Assembly (NCBI GenBank): GCA_038501625.1
Contig: JAZAYU010000181.1
Coordinates: 434,001-498,000 of the forward strand
Length of the DNA stretch: 64,000 nt
Direction of reading: 5' to 3'
Source of the DNA: Corbicula japonica
Taxonomy: Eukaryota; Mollusca; Bivalvia; Venerida; Cyrenidae
Every line of letters begins with the position of its first letter. The stretch's first letter is position 1. The position numbers were made by a program, and so were the translations under genes. Positions 22,696 through 33,152 of this stretch are shown here, one piece after another. Under the pieces are notes generated by a model, which had not been told where the DNA came from, did no database searches, and worked only from the letters and a program-made list of their open reading frames with translations.

Positions 22696-23099
22696 ATCAA
22701 ATATTTTGTTTTACACTTTATCTTTTCAATTGTTTAGTTCATCAGTTTTCCTTGATGATAAAACAGAATATAAAATCATTTTATGTGCAAAATACTTGAT
22801 GATAATTTAGGGTTTACATAACATTAAAACTTTAAGGAGAAGTAAGCAAATAGTAAGATAATGAAAAGCTAAATTGATATGCTTGAAAAAAGCTATTAAC
22901 AATAAAATATCATTATTGAAGCAGAAAACCCATCTCAGTACACATTATTTTTAAACCCTGGGAGTTATCTCCCATTTACTGATTCATTTATTGATAAAGA
23001 TTGTTATGTGAAAAGTTTATCATTTATTACATTATTAAACAACAGGAACTTCCACAGAAATCATGGACAAGTCCTTTGTTCTTTAAGCTAGAACATCCC

Positions 23100-23350
23100 T
23101 TTTCTTCATACACTTCTTTAGCCTGGGCAAGCATTGCAGATCCAGATCAGCCGGCACATGCTGTCTGATCAGGATCTGCAATGTTTGCTTTTTGATTAGT
23201 TAGGTTATGAGTGACCAAAAAGCAAACAATGCAGATCCTTATGAAACAGCACAATTGCAGATACTGATCAGATGGCAAAAAATTGCAGGCTGATCTAGAC
23301 CTACACTGTTTGTACATGCATTCAAAAGGGTATATATAGAGGAAAGGGAT
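23100..23350 (-). mobile_element. A element, degenerate
   Basis: GCAAGCATTGCAGATCCAGA, a minus linker (GATTAGTTAGGTTATGAGTG) and right end TATATAGAGGAAAGGGATAG. One arm is partly duplicated. Confidence 0.75.
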
Positions 23351-23582
23351 AGTCAATAGTCAAATGTTACACTTGCCTCTAGTTGTCAAAAATGATTTAA
23401 AAATGTTGCTTAGTATCTTTCATTTCCATGAATGAAAATTTACAAACATTCTTTGAAAGTTATTTTTTTTTCTTTTCTTAAATTACAAAAGAGATACATT
23501 GATAAAAGAACATTTCTCCATTTATCTCCGTTGACATGGCTTATTTTCCATGTGTGCACTTCCATGCAGTTGGGTCAGGATT

Positions 23583-23995
23583 ATAAGTATCTTGCATGAG
23601 TGTGAGGTGAAAATGGAAAAATCTGTCACCGAGGGGGAACTGTTTTGTGGGAGGAGGCTCTGCCGAATTTCCGCAAAAACAGTTTACCCGAGGTGACAGA
23701 TTTTCTATCTTTACCGAATATCTCATGCAAGATACTTTTCTTGCATACCTTTTACTGATCATTACATTTGTGTATTTATACAAACTTAATTTTGTTTTCT
23801 TATGCGGAAAAATTGACGTTTATGCAAACATTATTTTGTAAATGACGTCACTAACTTGAATGTTTTACGTCAGATACTTAAAGACTTGAAGTCACTTGCG
23901 TAGCACGCGAACGCTATCTTTTCCCTAGGGAAAAGGTAAGATTTTCTTTCCCCGGTAAATCATGCGGAAGTACTTATCCGGTATGCAAGAAATAC
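23583..23995 (-). mobile_element. D element, about 410 bp
   Basis: A central inverted repeat (about 23587-23647 against 23679-23734) has arms GTATCTTGCATGAGTGTGAG and AAATCTGTCACCGAGG. A non-palindromic tail contains GACGTCA and ends CCGGTATGCAAG. It is the reverse-orientation relative of 63365-63771. Confidence 0.75.
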
Positions 23996-24024
23996 TCTTT
24001 TCACATCTTATAGAAATAATATAA

Positions 24025-24215
24025 TGTTCTAAAAGCGACTAGTGTAGATCCTGATCAGGCTGCATGAATTAACACTGTAAGACCTTAACTGGGGTATGGC
24101 ATATATCCCATGTATGACCAGTGTAGATCCATATCTGACTGCACATCTGTGATGTTTGATCAGGTTCAACACTTACCACTTTTTGGTTAGAAATAATGAA
24201 TCTAAATGTTTATTT
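24025..24215. mobile_element. A element fragments
   Basis: CGACTAGTGTAGATCCTGAT and, near 24115, GACCAGTGTAGATCCATATC followed by a TTTGGTTAGAAATAATGAAT linker. Confidence 0.55.
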
Positions 24216-24235
24216 TATGCTTTCCAGTGAATTAT

Positions 24236-24605
24236 AGAATTTTCCCAGTGAAATAAAAGTGGTATTTCACTGTTTTCAAACAGTGGAATATCAATTTTAT
24301 TTTCAATGCTTTTTTCATGTTGGTACCCAAACGCACATAACATTCCGAATGAGAATGTTTAGAAAACTGGCTCAAATTTGGGTAAATGACGTCATGACGT
24401 GACGTCATAAACAAACCTTTTTTGCGCCATTTCATGCAGTTTTTCTGTCAAATTGACACAAATTGTGCAGTGAAAGCATAAAATAAAAAGAACATTTGTT
24501 TTTACCAGTGAAAGATAGAAATATATTTCACTCATGAACTCCGGAATTATGTATTTTCACTCAATTCCGGAGCTCACTCTGTGAAATATATTTCTATCTT
24601 ACACT
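24236..24605. mobile_element. F element: CCAGTGAAA-type inverted-repeat element
   Basis: The ends carry CCCAGTGAAATAAAAGTGGT and related inverted segments. A second palindrome at about 24505-24605 pairs ACCAGTGAAAGATAGAAATA with TATTTCTATCTTACACTGGT around AACTCCGGAATT / AATTCCGGAG. It includes two GACGTCA sites. A distant relative lies at 43074. Confidence 0.6.
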
Positions 24606-24746
24606 GGTCAAAACAAATATCCTCTATGTCTTGATTCGACTCCACGGATGTGAAGGTTGATGGGGATCTACACTGGTTGCACTTGGGATAAAGGTTATAA
24701 TCTTTGGTGTAAAAAATTAAAGACTTACACATGTTGGTCATGATTT

Positions 24747-24980
24747 GGGGCACATCACGGGAAAAGGTATCTTTGGTCCTTTTTAGTGATATTTTAGTTT
24801 TCATTAAATTAAGAAAGAACTTACAACTATAAATCAATTTCTTATGACTAAAATGTGATTTTGTTACACAATTTTGACAATAAAATGCTATTTTTACCCC
24901 GAAATGCATTATAAATAAGGTCGTCTTCTCAACTTTATGACGTCAATTGTCCGAAGGTACTTTTTCCTGCGATGTGCCCC
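24747..24980 (-). mobile_element. E element, 234 bp
   Basis: The ends GGGGCACATCACGGGAAAAG and CTTTTTCCTGCGATGTGCCCC are inverted repeats. The interior (TATGACGTCAATTGTCCGAA at the right) matches the start of 19396-19648 in reverse. It ends 105 bp before the acceptor of exon d. Confidence 0.8.
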
Positions 24981-25084
24981 ATTTAAGGTCTTTAAAAGGA
25001 ATTATTCTATAAGCTTGTTAATAAGTTCAGGGTTTCTTATTAGTTTTGACTTTGTGTTTAATGTATGTTTTGTTTTGTTTTCAG

Positions 25085-25216
25085 TATTAGTGACAGAAAT
25101 GCTGTCAGCAGACAAGCTCATGTTGACCCACCAGTTGATAGGTGGCAGCAGAGACTGGGTTCTAGCGACTCTTCTGGTAGCCAATCTTCAGAGAGGCCAG
25201 CTAGTGCAGAAGACAA
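25085..25216 (+). CDS. Exon d of the supervillin-like gene (132 nt)
   Basis: The acceptor follows a T-rich tract (TTGTTTTCAG, ends 25084) and the donor is AA|GTAAGT at 25217. The first base completes Ser with exon c. The frame then reads ISDRNAVSRQAHVDPPVDRW, a serine-rich QRLGSSDSSGSQSSERPASA stretch, and finally ED plus two bases (AA). Reading past the donor meets TAA at once, so the donor choice fixes the product. The intron downstream is a tandem array of copies of this exon's 3' end and donor (see 25217-25540). Confidence 0.9.
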
Positions 25217-25540
25217 GTAAGTGACCTTGACATTTGAGCTAGTACAGCAGACAAGTAAGTGATCTTTACATATGAGCTAATGCAGAAAACAAGTAAGTGT
25301 CCTTGGCATTTGAGCGAGTACAGCAGACAAGTAAGTAACCTTGATGTTTGAGTCAGTTCAGAGAGACCCAGTAGTGCAGAATAGAAGTAAGTGACTTTGA
25401 CATTTAAGCTTGAACAGAATAGAAGTAAGTAACCTTGTTCCAGTAAAAACAGTAAGTAAGGGAGCCTGAATGTTGAGCCAGTAAAAACAACAAGCAAGTG
25501 ACCTTGACATTTGAGCTAGGAAAGCAGTCAAGTAAGTGAA
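25217..25540 (+). repeat. Tandem array of exon-end plus 5' splice-site copies
   Basis: About eight imperfect units of roughly 38-50 bp follow exon d. Each contains a version of CAG(A/C)AGACAAGTAAGTGACC and TTGACATTTGAGCTAGTA. Perfect GTAAGT occurs at about 25217, 25255, 25293, 25331, 25387, 25425, 25449 and 25532, with a GCAAGT near 25495. The unit near 25355 (TTCAGAGAGACCCAGTAGTG) copies more of exon d than the others. Use of any later donor would include TAA immediately after the normal exon end. Confidence 0.85.
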
Positions 25541-25794
25541 CATTTATATAAAGATAAGGCAGAAAAAAGAGCATTCATTTTTCAGTTCATTCTGGTTACC
25601 AATTGTTAAATTTTTTAAAATACTATCACAGAAGAAGAGAACATCAGATGTATACATTTGTCATTAAAATTAGTTAGAAACTTGAATATATATCATGTTT
25701 AGTTTTCTTATAAATATTAACTAGTACTTAAATTAAAGGATAATGAGAATCATTCTTCAGCAGTTTATTTTCATCTTTCAACAACATTTTGCAG
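25541..25794 (+). other. Intron between exons d and e (non-array part)
   Basis: AT-rich, with no element recognised, leading into the TTTTGCAG acceptor. Confidence 0.6.
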
Positions 25795-28700
25795 GTCTCT
25801 GTTTGGAGCATTAAAAACCCGTTACCAGGAAACAGCAGAGAAACAGTATGAAGATCCAAGTTCAAGGACACCTTTTTCGTCGTGGCGACGGAGTGGAAAT
25901 TTTGAGGATGTGACATCACCAATTGCTCCAGAGACTAAAAAGGAGAAAACAAAGTCTCTGGAACGTAAACCATTTCACAGAGATGAGGATAGGACTATTT
26001 CAGAGAAGGGTTCTTATCATGATGAATCTTCAGGTCAAAGGTCAAGTGTCAAGGACACTGAAGGTTCATGGTCAAGTGTGAAAGAGACGTCTGCTTTGAA
26101 AGAAAAGCAGCCAGAAAAGAGCACAGATGAACTTATTTTCAACTTTCGACAAGCATTCTGTCGCCATGCACTTTCGGAAAAAGAAAAATCTCTAGAACGT
26201 GAACGAACTCCTAGTTCAACAAGTTCTAATGTGCCAAATCTTGAAGATGATGCAACAGCTCAAAGACTTGAAAGACTCAGAGCTGCTAGAGCAAAAATTC
26301 ATGAGCAAAGACAGTCAGAAAAAATTCATTCACAGAGTTTCGCAACAGAATTTAAAATTGATAAAGCTAAGTTAGAAAAAAGTAGGTCAGGATCGACAAG
26401 TAGTGTTTCTTCTCAAAAGTCTGACAAAGACAAATCAGAAAGTGCAAAAGAAAAGCTTGAGTCTGGTAGAGTCGTATCACAGCCTCAAAAAGATAAGTCT
26501 TATTTTGAAGAAGCGAAAGCCATTGAACACAAAGATAGACATTCTAAAAAGTTAGCTAGGCAAAAATTAGTTTCAGATGATTTAAAAGCAAAGTACATGA
26601 TAAAACGTGAGGATGATGATAAAGAAAAGACTCCAACACCATCTGATGAAGGTAGTAGAATTAGAACAGACACAAGACACACTGGAAGTCTTAAAGCAAA
26701 ACAAGAAACAGATTCTGTTCCAACTATGGAGGAAATGCTACTTGGGTCACCAAACTATCAAAAGACATCTTCACTTCCTACAAAGATAGGAAATGTGGAT
26801 CATTCATCACCATTTGGTTCAGTTTACTCAAAAGCATCCACCATTACTACAACCACCACCATATCCTCCACATTGCAATCACCCACAATTACAACTTTTG
26901 CATCATCTTATTCACAGCCAGAGAAATACAAAGAAAAATCGCAAAATGAAAAAACTGAAAGTAAAGAAACAACACCAGTTAACATCCAACAGGTGGAATC
27001 TAAAGAAAAAGGTGGTAAAAAGTATAAAAAGTATGCTAAAGCTACAACTGTAGAACTTGGAGCATTGTCAAAACATGAAGAGCCAGAAACAATCAAAACA
27101 GCAGAATCAAAGGATGACATTAGTGTAGAAAAGCCAGAAAAAGATGAACAAGCCAGTAGATTTGAACGAATAGCAAAATATAAAGAGGAGAGAAGAAAGC
27201 AAATTAAAACATTGCAAGATAAGTTTTCTGAAGGAGGCGGAACTGATCTGCCATCATTGTTTCTTTCTAGTAAAGCTGCTAAAGAAGAGGATTTATCAGT
27301 CTCAAGGTCAAAAAGTATGAAAGTTGAATCTGACAATAAGCCTGAAGTGAGTAGTAATGTTTCAAGGTCAAAAAGTTTAAAACAGGATAAAGATTTAGAG
27401 GCTAGTCCAAATCTTACTACAGAAACACATAAAATGCCAGGACTTAGATTAGCAGAAATAGGATCACATGGAACAACTGTTGAATCAAGTAAAGATAAAC
27501 ATATGTCGAGGGAACATAAAGTTGATGCTGATGATATTATTGATAAAATTCATGCCTTGAAAAAATTGAAAGCAGAGCAGTTAAAAAGAGCTAGTGCTAT
27601 TCTGGATGAGAATGTGGTTGATAGTAATTTAGCAGAATCTCATGAAATGAAAACTGTTAAACCTGCATCTTATGCCTCAAAGGCTTTATTGGCTGATAGA
27701 ATGATGGAGGAACATCCTAAGGCCCCATCTCCAATTAGAGACAGAATAAGATCACATTCAAAGGAAAGGGATATTGTTGATAAAAGTGATAAAACTCAAA
27801 TAAAACCTGAACAAAAAAGCTATTTTGAATTTGGTACAGTTTTTACTAAAAAAGAAACAAAAGTTGAAAAAGAAAATTTATCAGAGAAATCCAGTGCTGT
27901 AGAAACAAAACAAATTGATGATAGGGATAGTGAATCTGGTAGAGAGAGTGCAGATTCTTCATCAAGAATTAGAAGACGCTTACCATCGATTGAAGATGTC
28001 TTGGGTACTAATGTCAGTGCAGAGAAATTCGATAAATTAAAGAAAGATGCTCATGAGAGAAGGGAAAGTCAAAGAGCAAGTTTAAAGGAATTAACAAAAG
28101 AAGAGTTGGAAACAATGAGTGCTGAAGAAATAAATAAAAGAAAAGTAGCAGACAATATTGAAAAAGCCAAGTTAAGATTCAAAGAGGAAGAAAAAAATGA
28201 AAGTAAATATGGATCTACCAGATTTGAATTAGGAACAGTTTACACACCTAAGAAGGTAGAAAAAGTGGAGAAAACAACAGAAAGTAAGTCAACAAGTGCA
28301 ATGAAACAAATTGAACAGGAAAATAAGCATGATTCTTTGGAGAGTTCTAAACAGAAAGAAAAAGAAAGTGTAAAGGTGGCACAATCTCCAAAGATGCAGA
28401 AGAAGAAGTCACACAAGATAGCTAAGAAAGACAGTAAAGTTGCTCAAACTAGGGATGATAGGCAGCTGTCTCAAACAACCCCAGTGTCCAAAAATATCAC
28501 TGGATCTGCTCATATATCAAGGAAAGAAGCTAGTGACAGAAAATTACTTGAAACTGTTGAAGTTGAAACTAAAGAGAAGGTTGCTGCTGCAGTAGAGAAA
28601 AGTGTTGTTACCAAACCTCCATCATCACCAAGAAATGAAAGAAAGAAACATGTGGAACAGAAGTTTGGAAAAGTTTCATATAGGTCTAATGAAGCAGCCT

Positions 28701-30430
28701 TTGAATTTGGTACAAGTTATACTAAAAAGGAGCCAGTGGAATCAGTGCCAATTGAGCAGAAAATAGAGTATATTGATAAAGAATTAGATGCTGTGAAGAA
28801 TAAAGAAACAGAAGTTAAAACTGTGAAAACTGAAGAAATCACAAAACCTTTGAAACCTCAAGTGTTTGAAAATAAGAAAACAGGATCTTTGTTTGAATTT
28901 GGTACCAGTTATGTAAGGAAGGAACCAATAGTTGCAAAATCGGTGGAAAAGCCCACTAATTTAATGGAAGAAACAACAAAGAAATCATTAAATTTCACTA
29001 GTCCAAAAGCTGAATTAGAGAGAAAACCAGAAAAACAAGTTGAATTACCAACAACTCAAATTCCAATCAAAACAGCATCTGATGCTCATCCTAAGTTTGA
29101 TCTAAAGGTACAGACAATGTCTACAGCAACTGGAAGGAAAAATGAAATTCCAGTGTCACCACCTACTATGTCTCCGAAAAGAATGTCTCCAGTACGAACT
29201 TTTGCTGATTCTTATAAAGGTATTTCAACAAAGACTGAAAGTGTGGTTGCACAGCAAGAAGTTAAACCAATGAAACTTGATGTTAAATCGAGCAAAATTG
29301 AACAGTTAAAGAAAGAACCTTCTAAAGTAGTACAATCAGAAACGGTTCCAAGTTTTGAAAAGAAACAACAAGAGGAGCAGAAAAAGGAACAAGCACGACA
29401 AACTTCAGTAACCAGTCTAGAAATCAAATCACCAACAAAGGTTAAATCACCAGCACAGGTGAAATCACCAGAAATCAAAACTGAAATTAATGAAAAAGTA
29501 AAACCATCGTCTGGTACTCCTAAAGAAAGGTCAGAATTTACTTTTGAAGGAATTAACAAGCAGAAACCTGTAGCACAAACAGAGGTGCCTGGACAACTTG
29601 TTCAGAAAGACATACAGGTACAAACTTCAAAAGATGAAATAAAGCAACCAAAGGCACATATTACTGAGCATAAAAAGGAAGAGATCCCAGTGGAAATGAG
29701 TGTAGTTGAAATGAACAAAAGGCTAATGGAAGAAAAAATTAATCAACAAAAACTTGTTTTTGTTCCAAGTGAAGAGAAGGTGATTGATAAACATGAGAAG
29801 AAGTCTGAGCTCTTTGAATTGCATATGAAACAGATCGCTGAAAAGATAGAGCCAAAACATATTTCTCAACAAGTAGAACATGTAGAGGAAAAAGCGGTAG
29901 GAAAGCATGAGCCTGAGGTTTCATTATTTGAGTTACACAGAAAACAACTAGAAGAGAAACTCAAACTTAAACATGTCAGCAAAGCTGTTGAACCGGTTGA
30001 AGAAAAGCCTATTGAGAAACATGATATTGATTCGGAATTATTTAAAATGCACAAGCAAGAAATTGTTGAAAAACTTGAATTGAAGGATGACCTTCCGCTA
30101 GAAAGTATAAAACCTGTAGTTAAAGAACAAGAAAAACCTGAAAGAGGTAGAAAAGTGATTCGACATAGACATGATAAACATAAAGGTGAAACACCTGTAC
30201 AGACAAAAGTTAAAATGGAAAAGTCTTTAATGGATACAAGTTTGGATGATATCTTAAGTAAAAATGTGGAATATTTAAGTGACTTGGAACCTGTGGAATT
30301 TAAGCGTGGTAAATCTGGTGGTAAGAAGGAGCGTCCACAGAGTATTCATGAGCCTCATAGGGGAAAGAGGATCTTGAAAAAGAAGGCGGGGTTGAGGAGA
30401 AGTAAATCAGAAGACAGATCACATTTTAAG
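25795..30430 (+). CDS. Exon e: 4.6 kb exon, disordered charged region of the supervillin-like protein
   Basis: The acceptor TTTTGCAG ends at 25794. One base completes Lys with exon d, then 1545 codons stay open to the donor AAG|GTAAAG at 30431. The exon begins SLFGALKTRYQETAEKQYED. Features along it: ERLRAARAKIHEQRQSEK near 26270-26325; TMEEMLLG near 26727; RFERIAKYKEERRKQ at 27158-27202, the supervillin-like segment; two SRSKS(M/L)K motifs near 27303 and 27363; FEFG-type motifs at 27821, 28220, 28697 and 28889; RRRLPSIEDVLG near 27970; a KSP cluster near 29425-29480; a three-fold 38-residue repeat at 29771-30112; and a basic C-terminal KKKAGLRRSKSED near 30375-30415. K, E and S dominate; there is no signal peptide or membrane segment. 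The likely role is an actin- or membrane-cortex scaffold in the cytoplasm. The frame remains open for ten codons past the donor, but the next exon fits phase 0 exactly, so splicing at 30430 is preferred. Confidence 0.93.
27158..27202 (+). other. Supervillin-like ERIAKYKEERRKQ segment within exon e
   Basis: The residues RFERIAKYKEERRKQ form a basic amphipathic stretch followed by QIKTLQDKF. As I recall it, vertebrate supervillin carries a near-identical ERIARYKAERRRQ stretch in its N-terminal region. This is the main basis for naming the gene. It is a short motif and could be shared by other coiled, charged proteins. Confidence 0.5.
29771..30112 (+). repeat. Three in-frame 38-residue repeats in exon e
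   Basis: Units begin EEKVIDKHEKKSELFELHMK (29771), EEKAVGKHEPEVSLFELHRK (29885) and EEKPIEKHDIDSELFKMHKQ (29999), spaced exactly 114 nt. Each has EEK..-KH near the start, an LF(E/K)(L/M)H core, and a basic or acidic helix ending in K(H/D). The third unit has the most diverged tail. The exact 114 nt spacing shows an in-frame coding duplication. The function is unknown; the core looks like a short helical interaction motif. Confidence 0.9.
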
Positions 30431-30750
30431 GTAAAGGAAACTTTAGTGGGACTGTACTAAACATATTCTACAAATACACTGAACAAAATTAAATAAGGGT
30501 CAACTGTAAACTTATGTATTTCTTGTTTTATATACCTGTGTTCATTTAATGAAGGTTTGACAAGAAAATCTTGAATGTTTCAAATTAAAGTAAAATTCCA
30601 GTTGTAGTTGTGATTGAAATAAAGTACCTATTGTTTTTTTTGTTAGATATAATTTTATTGTTTTGTCTGTAGGTAAGTCATGTAGATTTTTGTGACCCTT
30701 AATTTATATATTTTATTTATTTATATAATGCTGGTTTTTTTATGCAATAG

Positions 30751-30875
30751 GTGGTTGATTCCGATGAAGAGTCTCAGATCACGGAGAGGTCAAAGGTCAC
30801 AGAGGATTTGCCACAATCACTGGTCAAGGTTGCAGAAAGTTATCAACAATCATCAAAGAAGACCTCAGAATCTAG
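30751..30875 (+). CDS. Exon f of the supervillin-like gene (125 nt)
   Basis: The acceptor TATGCAATAG ends at 30750 and the donor AG|GTAATT is at 30876. It enters at phase 0 from exon e and reads VVDSDEESQITERSKVTEDL and on to a glutamine- and serine-rich end (SYQQSSKKTSES), leaving two bases (AG). The acidic SDEES following the basic end of exon e resembles casein-kinase-2 type sites, by composition only. Confidence 0.88.
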
Positions 30876-31082
30876 GTAATTGTGATTTTAGATATCCATA
30901 ATATGTTATAGCCACCTAAGGAATAAGGAAAAGCTTTAAACAACAAGATTTATTTAGTAATACACACCTCCTGTTCATCTGTTAATCGTAACAGCTGGTT
31001 TAGTATAAGTTTGATTTAAATGATGTAAAACTCTAGATATGACTTAATGTAGCTATGCCAAATGAAAGTGTATAATAATTCC
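30876..31082 (+). other. Start of the 12.5 kb intron
   Basis: No feature beyond the donor. Confidence 0.5.
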
Positions 31083-31329
31083 TTAACTCTGCTACATGGG
31101 ATAATTATGGTTGTTATCCAGCGAACAGTGTACATGCAAATAAGCTGGCACATCGATGCTGTCTAATCAGGATCTACATGGCTTCTTGATTCATTAGGTT
31201 GTTTCTGACTTAAGAAGCCAACAGTGTAAAACAGTGTAGAACCTGATTAGATGGCTCAGATACACCAGCTGATCTGGATCTACTCAGTTCAAACATGACA
31301 AAACACTCATATATGGAGTAAAGTGTTAA
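31083..31329 (-). mobile_element. A element
   Basis: TTAACTCTGCTACATGGGAT to TATGGAGTAAAGTGTTAA, 247 bp. Linker GATTCATTAGGTTGTTTCTG. Confidence 0.8.
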
Positions 31330-31478
31330 TAAATTTTCTTTTTATGAATTTAAGGCAAGATGAAAAAAAAAGTTAACAGCCCTTAATAATTAGAAATAAA
31401 GTTAGATTAATAGGGATATTTATACGCTGTTTGCCCATGTGCGAAGAGTAGAAGGTTAAATTAGATGTCCACATATTC

Positions 31479-31762
31479 TTAACCCTTTCTTCCATAGATA
31501 AGGCTTTTATTGTATGGGTAAACAGTTAACCCTTTTCTTCGTATATACACATTTTTACGCATGTGCGACCAGTGTAGATCCAGATCAGCCATCCGTGCCG
31601 TCTGATCATGATCTGCACTTGTCCCAATTTGGTTAGAAATAACTTGAAGAATCAAAAAGCAAACAGTGCAGATCCTAATCAGACATCACTGATGTGCCAG
31701 CTGATATGGATCCTCCCTGTTAGACCATGTAACCAATGTGTGTCTATGAAGGAAAGGGTTAA
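31479..31762 (+). mobile_element. A element pair: truncated left end plus a full copy
   Basis: A 48 bp left end (TTAACCCTTTCTTCCATAGA ... GTAAACAG) is followed at TTAA 31526-31529 by an almost complete + copy ending GAAGGAAAGGGTTAA (31762). Confidence 0.85.
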
Positions 31763-32097
31763 GAGACAAATCAGCCAGCACATCTGTGCTGTCCACCTGA
31801 TCAGGTCTGAAGGTTATAAAGCTGAGATTGGAAACCAGTCTCAAATCTCAAGCATCTGATTGGCTGAAATGGCGACTGGTCGCCATTTCAGCCAATCAGA
31901 TGCTTGAGATTTTAGACTGGTTTCCATGCTCAGCTTTATAACCTTGGGCACAGGATGGAAACTGCTTGGTTTTAGATTCACTAGGTTACAACTCATATTT
32001 CTGACCAAGATGCAACCAGTGCAGCTGATCTGGATCTGCACTTGTTGCACGTGCATAAAAAAGCATATAATTACATGTATATGGAGGAAAGGTTTAA
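31763..32097 (-). mobile_element. A element split by a C palindrome
   Basis: An A arm (AATCAGCCAGCACATCTGTG) stops at 31809 and A sequence resumes at about 31953 (TGGTTTTAGATTCACTAGGT linker), ending TATGGAGGAAAGGTTTAA. Confidence 0.8.
31810..31949. mobile_element. C palindrome element
   Basis: Near-perfect arms from AGGTTATAAAGCTGAGATTG to ATGCTCAGCTTTATAACCTT. Both arms carry the same AAAGCTGAG / CTCAGCTTT change that other copies lack. Confidence 0.92.
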
Positions 32098-32421
32098 GGA
32101 ATTCTTGTGTTTCAAAGGTTCTGTTTATTGTGCAGTCTCGATATTTCAAGTTTTATGTCATCTATACATGTTTTATCATCTGTTAAAGTTGCTAAGTCAT
32201 TTAGAAAATGTGCATGATCATTATTAGGTTGTTTCAAATCTGGGAGATACAGGCCTAGTAAAAATATGAGAAGCTTTGATGAAGAGATAATGAAATGATT
32301 AAATGATTTAAATCATTGTGTTTTAATAGCAAATATTTACACGTCAACTTTGTACTCTATGCTGAAGTCTTATTCATCAAAAGAATTGTAATTACTGATG
32401 GTACGCAGTGTGACGTAAAAC

Positions 32422-32732
32422 TTAACCCTTTACTTCATAGTAACCTTCCTATATTGTGTGGACAAACAGTGTAGATCCAGATCTGCTGACACATCCATGC
32501 TGTCTGATCAGGATCTACACTGTTTGCTTTTTAATTTGTAATTTTTAATTTGTAAAGTTATTTCGACCAATATGTGACCAGTGCAGATCCTGATCAGACG
32601 GCATGTTAGAAATATTGAAAAGCCATCAGTGGACATCCTGATCAGCTGGCACAAATGTGATGGCTGATCTGGATCTACACTGTTACCACATGCGATAAAA
32701 CATGTATATATGTCTTCTGGAGTAACGATTAA
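32422..32732. mobile_element. A element, enlarged
   Basis: TTAACCCTTTACTTCATAGT to TTCTGGAGTAACGATTAA, with an extra arm segment near 32605-32660. Confidence 0.78.
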
Positions 32733-32934
32733 TGACATGATTGTAATGGTTTTCTTCAGTTTTCTGTGTTAGACACAAATTGAATTTGTTCCATAACTTG
32801 CACTTTAACTAGACTAGACTTTCTTGTATTACTGTCACTCTTCCGCCAACCACACACACAGTGCAATGCATAATTTTTTCAAATTTTGAATTTTTCTATT
32901 TTAAGTATTTTGGGGACTGTTCTTGCTATATTCA

Positions 32935-33152
32935 TTAACCCTTTCCTCCATATAAACACCTCTATTGCATGGGCGAACATTGTAGATGTGCCAGCTGATC
33001 AGGATCTACACTGTTTGCTTTTTGATTTTGAGGTTATTACTGTCCAAAATGAAACCAGTGCAGATCCTGATTAGATGGCAAGAATGTGATGGCTAATTTG
33101 GATCCACACTGGTCTCACATTCATAAATATGCGTTTTTAGGAGTAAAGGAGT
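32935..33152. mobile_element. A element
   Basis: TTAACCCTTTCCTCCATATA; first hairpin partly deleted (GAACATTGTAGATGTGCCAG); minus-like linker (TTTTTGATTTTGAGGTTATT); right end AGGAGTAAAGG. Confidence 0.75.

Noticed and set aside
24574..24909. 111-codon minus-strand ORF
   Set aside because: It runs across the end of an F element, an A fragment and part of an E element, so it is not a conserved gene.
25910..25912. GTG as the start of the long open frame
   Set aside because: The frame is open upstream to the acceptor at 25794 and continues from exon d, so this GTG is an internal Val codon.
26907..29560. Minus-strand ORFs opposite exon e (including 26908-27336 and 29212-29559)
   Set aside because: Serine- and leucine-rich antisense shadows of a lysine/glutamate-rich coding exon.
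30431..30460. Ten-codon extension and stop after exon e
   Set aside because: GTAAAG at 30431 is a usable donor, and exon f at 30751 fits phase 0 with good coding sequence. The extension is probably intron, although a retained-intron isoform ending at 30460 is not excluded.
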